From: Mariniflexile fucanivorans
GTDB lineage: Bacteria > Bacteroidota > Bacteroidia > Flavobacteriales > Flavobacteriaceae
Assembly (NCBI RefSeq): GCF_004341235.1
Contig: NZ_SLUP01000002.1
Location: 434,001 to 498,000 of the forward strand
DNA: 64,000 bases
Reading direction: 5' to 3'
The notes beneath the pieces were generated by a model. The model did no database searches and was not told the origin of the DNA. It worked only from the letters and a program-made list of their open reading frames with translations. A program made the position numbers and the translations under genes. How positions within the stretch are numbered: the stretch's first letter is position 1; each line of letters starts with the position of its first letter. Below are positions 62,532-64,000 of the stretch, in pieces.

Positions 62532-64000
62532 TTAAACCTTTACTATGTTCTTTTCACTATTTACTTTTGAATGTAGCAAGGCAATTATGATAACCACTAA
62601 AGCACCTACTGGGAACCACCAAAAGAAACTTATACCATCATAATGCATCCATGCAATGACCAAAATGGCTATAAATGCCCCCATTAATATACCTGTGAAT
62701 TCTCCTTTACGCATCAATGCTAAAAATGCGATTCCTATTAAGACACCGTAAGCATAGCCAGGAACCTTAAATCCTAATGCTAATAGACCTCCATCTTGAA
62801 AAAAGCTAAATCCATAAGCCAATAAAGCCAAAACAACGCCCCAAACCACGATAGCGATTTTCGATATGGTAACCACCTTGTTTTCGTCCATGGTCTTTAA
62901 TTTAGGAAACACAAGCGTTCCTACACCCATAACACTGGTTTGAGAAAGTGCGGTTAATGCGGAGTCTAATGTTGAGATGCCCGCTGCAAACATAGCGGCT
63001 ATAATTAAACCTGAAATACCATTTGGCAATTCGTTTACCACATAGTAAGGAAAAATTCTATCGGGCTCGGAAGCAATGGAACTATTTACTAAATCCGATA
63101 ACGGATTGATATCATAATAAGCCACTAAACCGATGCCTACAAAGGCCATAATCCAAGTGGTGGCAACACCAACCACCGAAAAAGCAACCGCTTTTCGTGC
63201 CTCTTTTAAATTTTTACAACATAAGGCACGCTGTGTCACCACTTGATCTACGGCATTAGAGCCAAATTCGAAAAAAGTACAACCTAAAACACCTACCCAT
63301 AAGGTGTAGGTTTTATGGGGGTCTAAAGATAAATCCAATAAAACCAATTTTGCTTTATCATCGGCTATGGCCATCATTTGTCCAAAACCGCCCGGAATAT
63401 CGCTAATAGCATAATACAATGCGAAAAAAGCACCTGCTATAAAAATGATGAACTGTATGGCATCGGTCCAAACTACGGTGGTAATACCACCAATATACGA
63501 CCAAACAATGGCAAACAATGCAATAATACCAATGCACACCATAGTACTTTGCCCTGTGATGACACTAAGCACCAAAGCGGTACCCAATAAGCGCACCCCT
63601 TGGCTCATGGTGGCACCAATCATGAAAAAGGTTCGGGATAATTGGCTGGTTTTTATACCTAATCTATTTTGAATAAAATCATAGGGACTAAAAATACCTT
63701 CTTCGTAATACTCCTTCAGCAGCACATAAACAAACAATACATTACCCAATGCAAAACCTATGGTCATTTGTAAATAGGTCAAGTTTCCATTCATGGAAAA
63801 AACAAATGCCGGTACTGCTATAAACGTAGCGACACTGGTTTTTGTGGCTATTAAAGACAAAGAAACTGCCCACCAAGGCAAATTATTTCCGCCTTTAAAA
63901 AAAGCATCCAAGCCTTTATCTTTGTTTTTAACTAATTCGCCAATGACTGTAGTTCCTAATAAAAAAACTATGAGGATAACCCAATTTATGGTTGAAAAAT
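62532..64000 (-). CDS. Sodium:solute symporter (SSS family), 5' end cut by window edge
   Basis: Open frame from the right edge to 62532, at least 489 codons. The Met at 63911 is internal: the frame continues upstream as NWVILIVFLLGTTVIGELVK, the usual first membrane span of this family, and the start lies past 64000. About twelve to thirteen spans are visible. Typical segments are GNNLPWWAVSLSLIATKTS, the sodium-site region FIAVPAFVFSMNGNLTY, and ALTALSQTSVMGVGTL. It probably imports the mono- or oligosaccharide or uronate released by the downstream enzymes. It is upstream of the whole operon and its distance to the next gene is 112 bp, so there may be a second promoter. Confidence 0.88.
   Translation of the reverse strand, partial: FSTINWVILIVFLLGTTVIGELVKNKDKGLDAFFKGGNNLPWWAVSLSLIATKTSVATFIAVPAFVFSMNGNLTYLQMTIGFALGNVLFVYVLLKEYYEEGIFSPYDFIQNRLGIKTSQLSRTFFMIGATMSQGVRLLGTALVLSVITGQSTMVCIGIIALFAIVWSYIGGITTVVWTDAIQFIIFIAGAFFALYYAISDIPGGFGQMMAIADDKAKLVLLDLSLDPHKTYTLWVGVLGCTFFEFGSNAVDQVVTQRALCCKNLKEARKAVAFSVVGVATTWIMAFVGIGLVAYYDINPLSDLVNSSIASEPDRIFPYYVVNELPNGISGLIIAAMFAAGISTLDSALTALSQTSVMGVGTLVFPKLKTMDENKVVTISKIAIVVWGVVLALLAYGFSFFQDGGLLALGFKVPGYAYGVLIGIAFLALMRKGEFTGILMGAFIAILVIAWMHYDGISFFWWFPVGALVVIIIALLHSKVNSEKNIVKV

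Noticed and set aside
63911-63911. Start codon of the symporter at 63911
   Set aside because: The frame continues upstream with a typical first membrane span to the window edge, so this Met is internal.
1-64000. CRISPR array
   Set aside because: No run of regularly spaced identical repeats with unique spacers, and no cas genes. The direct repeats found are pairs only.

Overview
The window is AT-rich and looks like a chromosome segment of a marine-type Flavobacteriia (Bacteroidetes). The evidence is gene content: a polysaccharide-degradation operon with GH97, sulfatase and heparinase-II/III-like lyase genes, ISAon1-type and ISXO2-type transposases, TPR histidine kinases of the flavobacterial kind, a GT4/GH130 pair, AraC regulators, and almost no Shine-Dalgarno sequences. 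Genus cannot be fixed from the sequence alone.

Region 1 (1-16.3 kb, all minus strand) is a type I BREX phage-defence operon, read right to left: brxR-like WYL regulator, a DUF2130 coiled-coil/nuclease-like gene, brxA, brxB, brxC, pglX, a GmrSD-type restriction gene in the brxU position, pglZ, and brxL running off the left edge. Genes are 1-17 bp apart from brxA on. Two inverted repeats with the same 10-7-10 layout (ATGCA-N7-TGCAT core) lie upstream of brxR and between brxR and the DUF2130 gene, and are the likely BrxR operators. pglX contains two in-frame copies of a REP-like palindrome.

Region 2 (16.3-27 kb) is mobile DNA. An intact tyrosine recombinase lies beside a fragment matching the 3' half of a tRNA-Met. 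A second copy of this fragment lies 8.95 kb further on. Together they suggest two tandem islands, BREX being cargo of the left one. Between the fragments are an ISAon1/ISL3 element whose transposase has an in-frame stop, a second recombinase that appears to have lost its first catalytic Arg and begins inside the IS end, an IS1595/ISXO2 element, a two-component system, an IS-end remnant and a DUF819 membrane protein. A 152-bp repeat occurs at 16.3, 22.0 and 50.2 kb.

Region 3 (27-50.5 kb) looks like resident chromosome rich in stress-type genes: lipid kinase and APP1-like phosphatase, YflT-like and CsbD-like proteins, a GT4/GH130 pair, two YciE/YciF paralogues (one frameshifted), an outer-membrane barrel protein, a YqcI/YcgG gene broken by a stop codon beside a DUF1989 gene, a CDF transporter, an SDR, three related AraC regulators with 21-bp direct repeats upstream of two of them, and DNA topoisomerase IB.

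Region 4 (50.8-64 kb, all minus strand) is a catabolic operon for a sulfated or acetylated, probably algal, polysaccharide: Na+/solute symporter (cut by the right edge), FAD-dependent oxidoreductase, sulfatase, a mutarotase-like/beta-helix fusion, GH97, a heparinase-II/III-like lyase, and a beta-helix protein joined to a circularly permuted SGNH hydrolase. No SusC/SusD pair is in the window.
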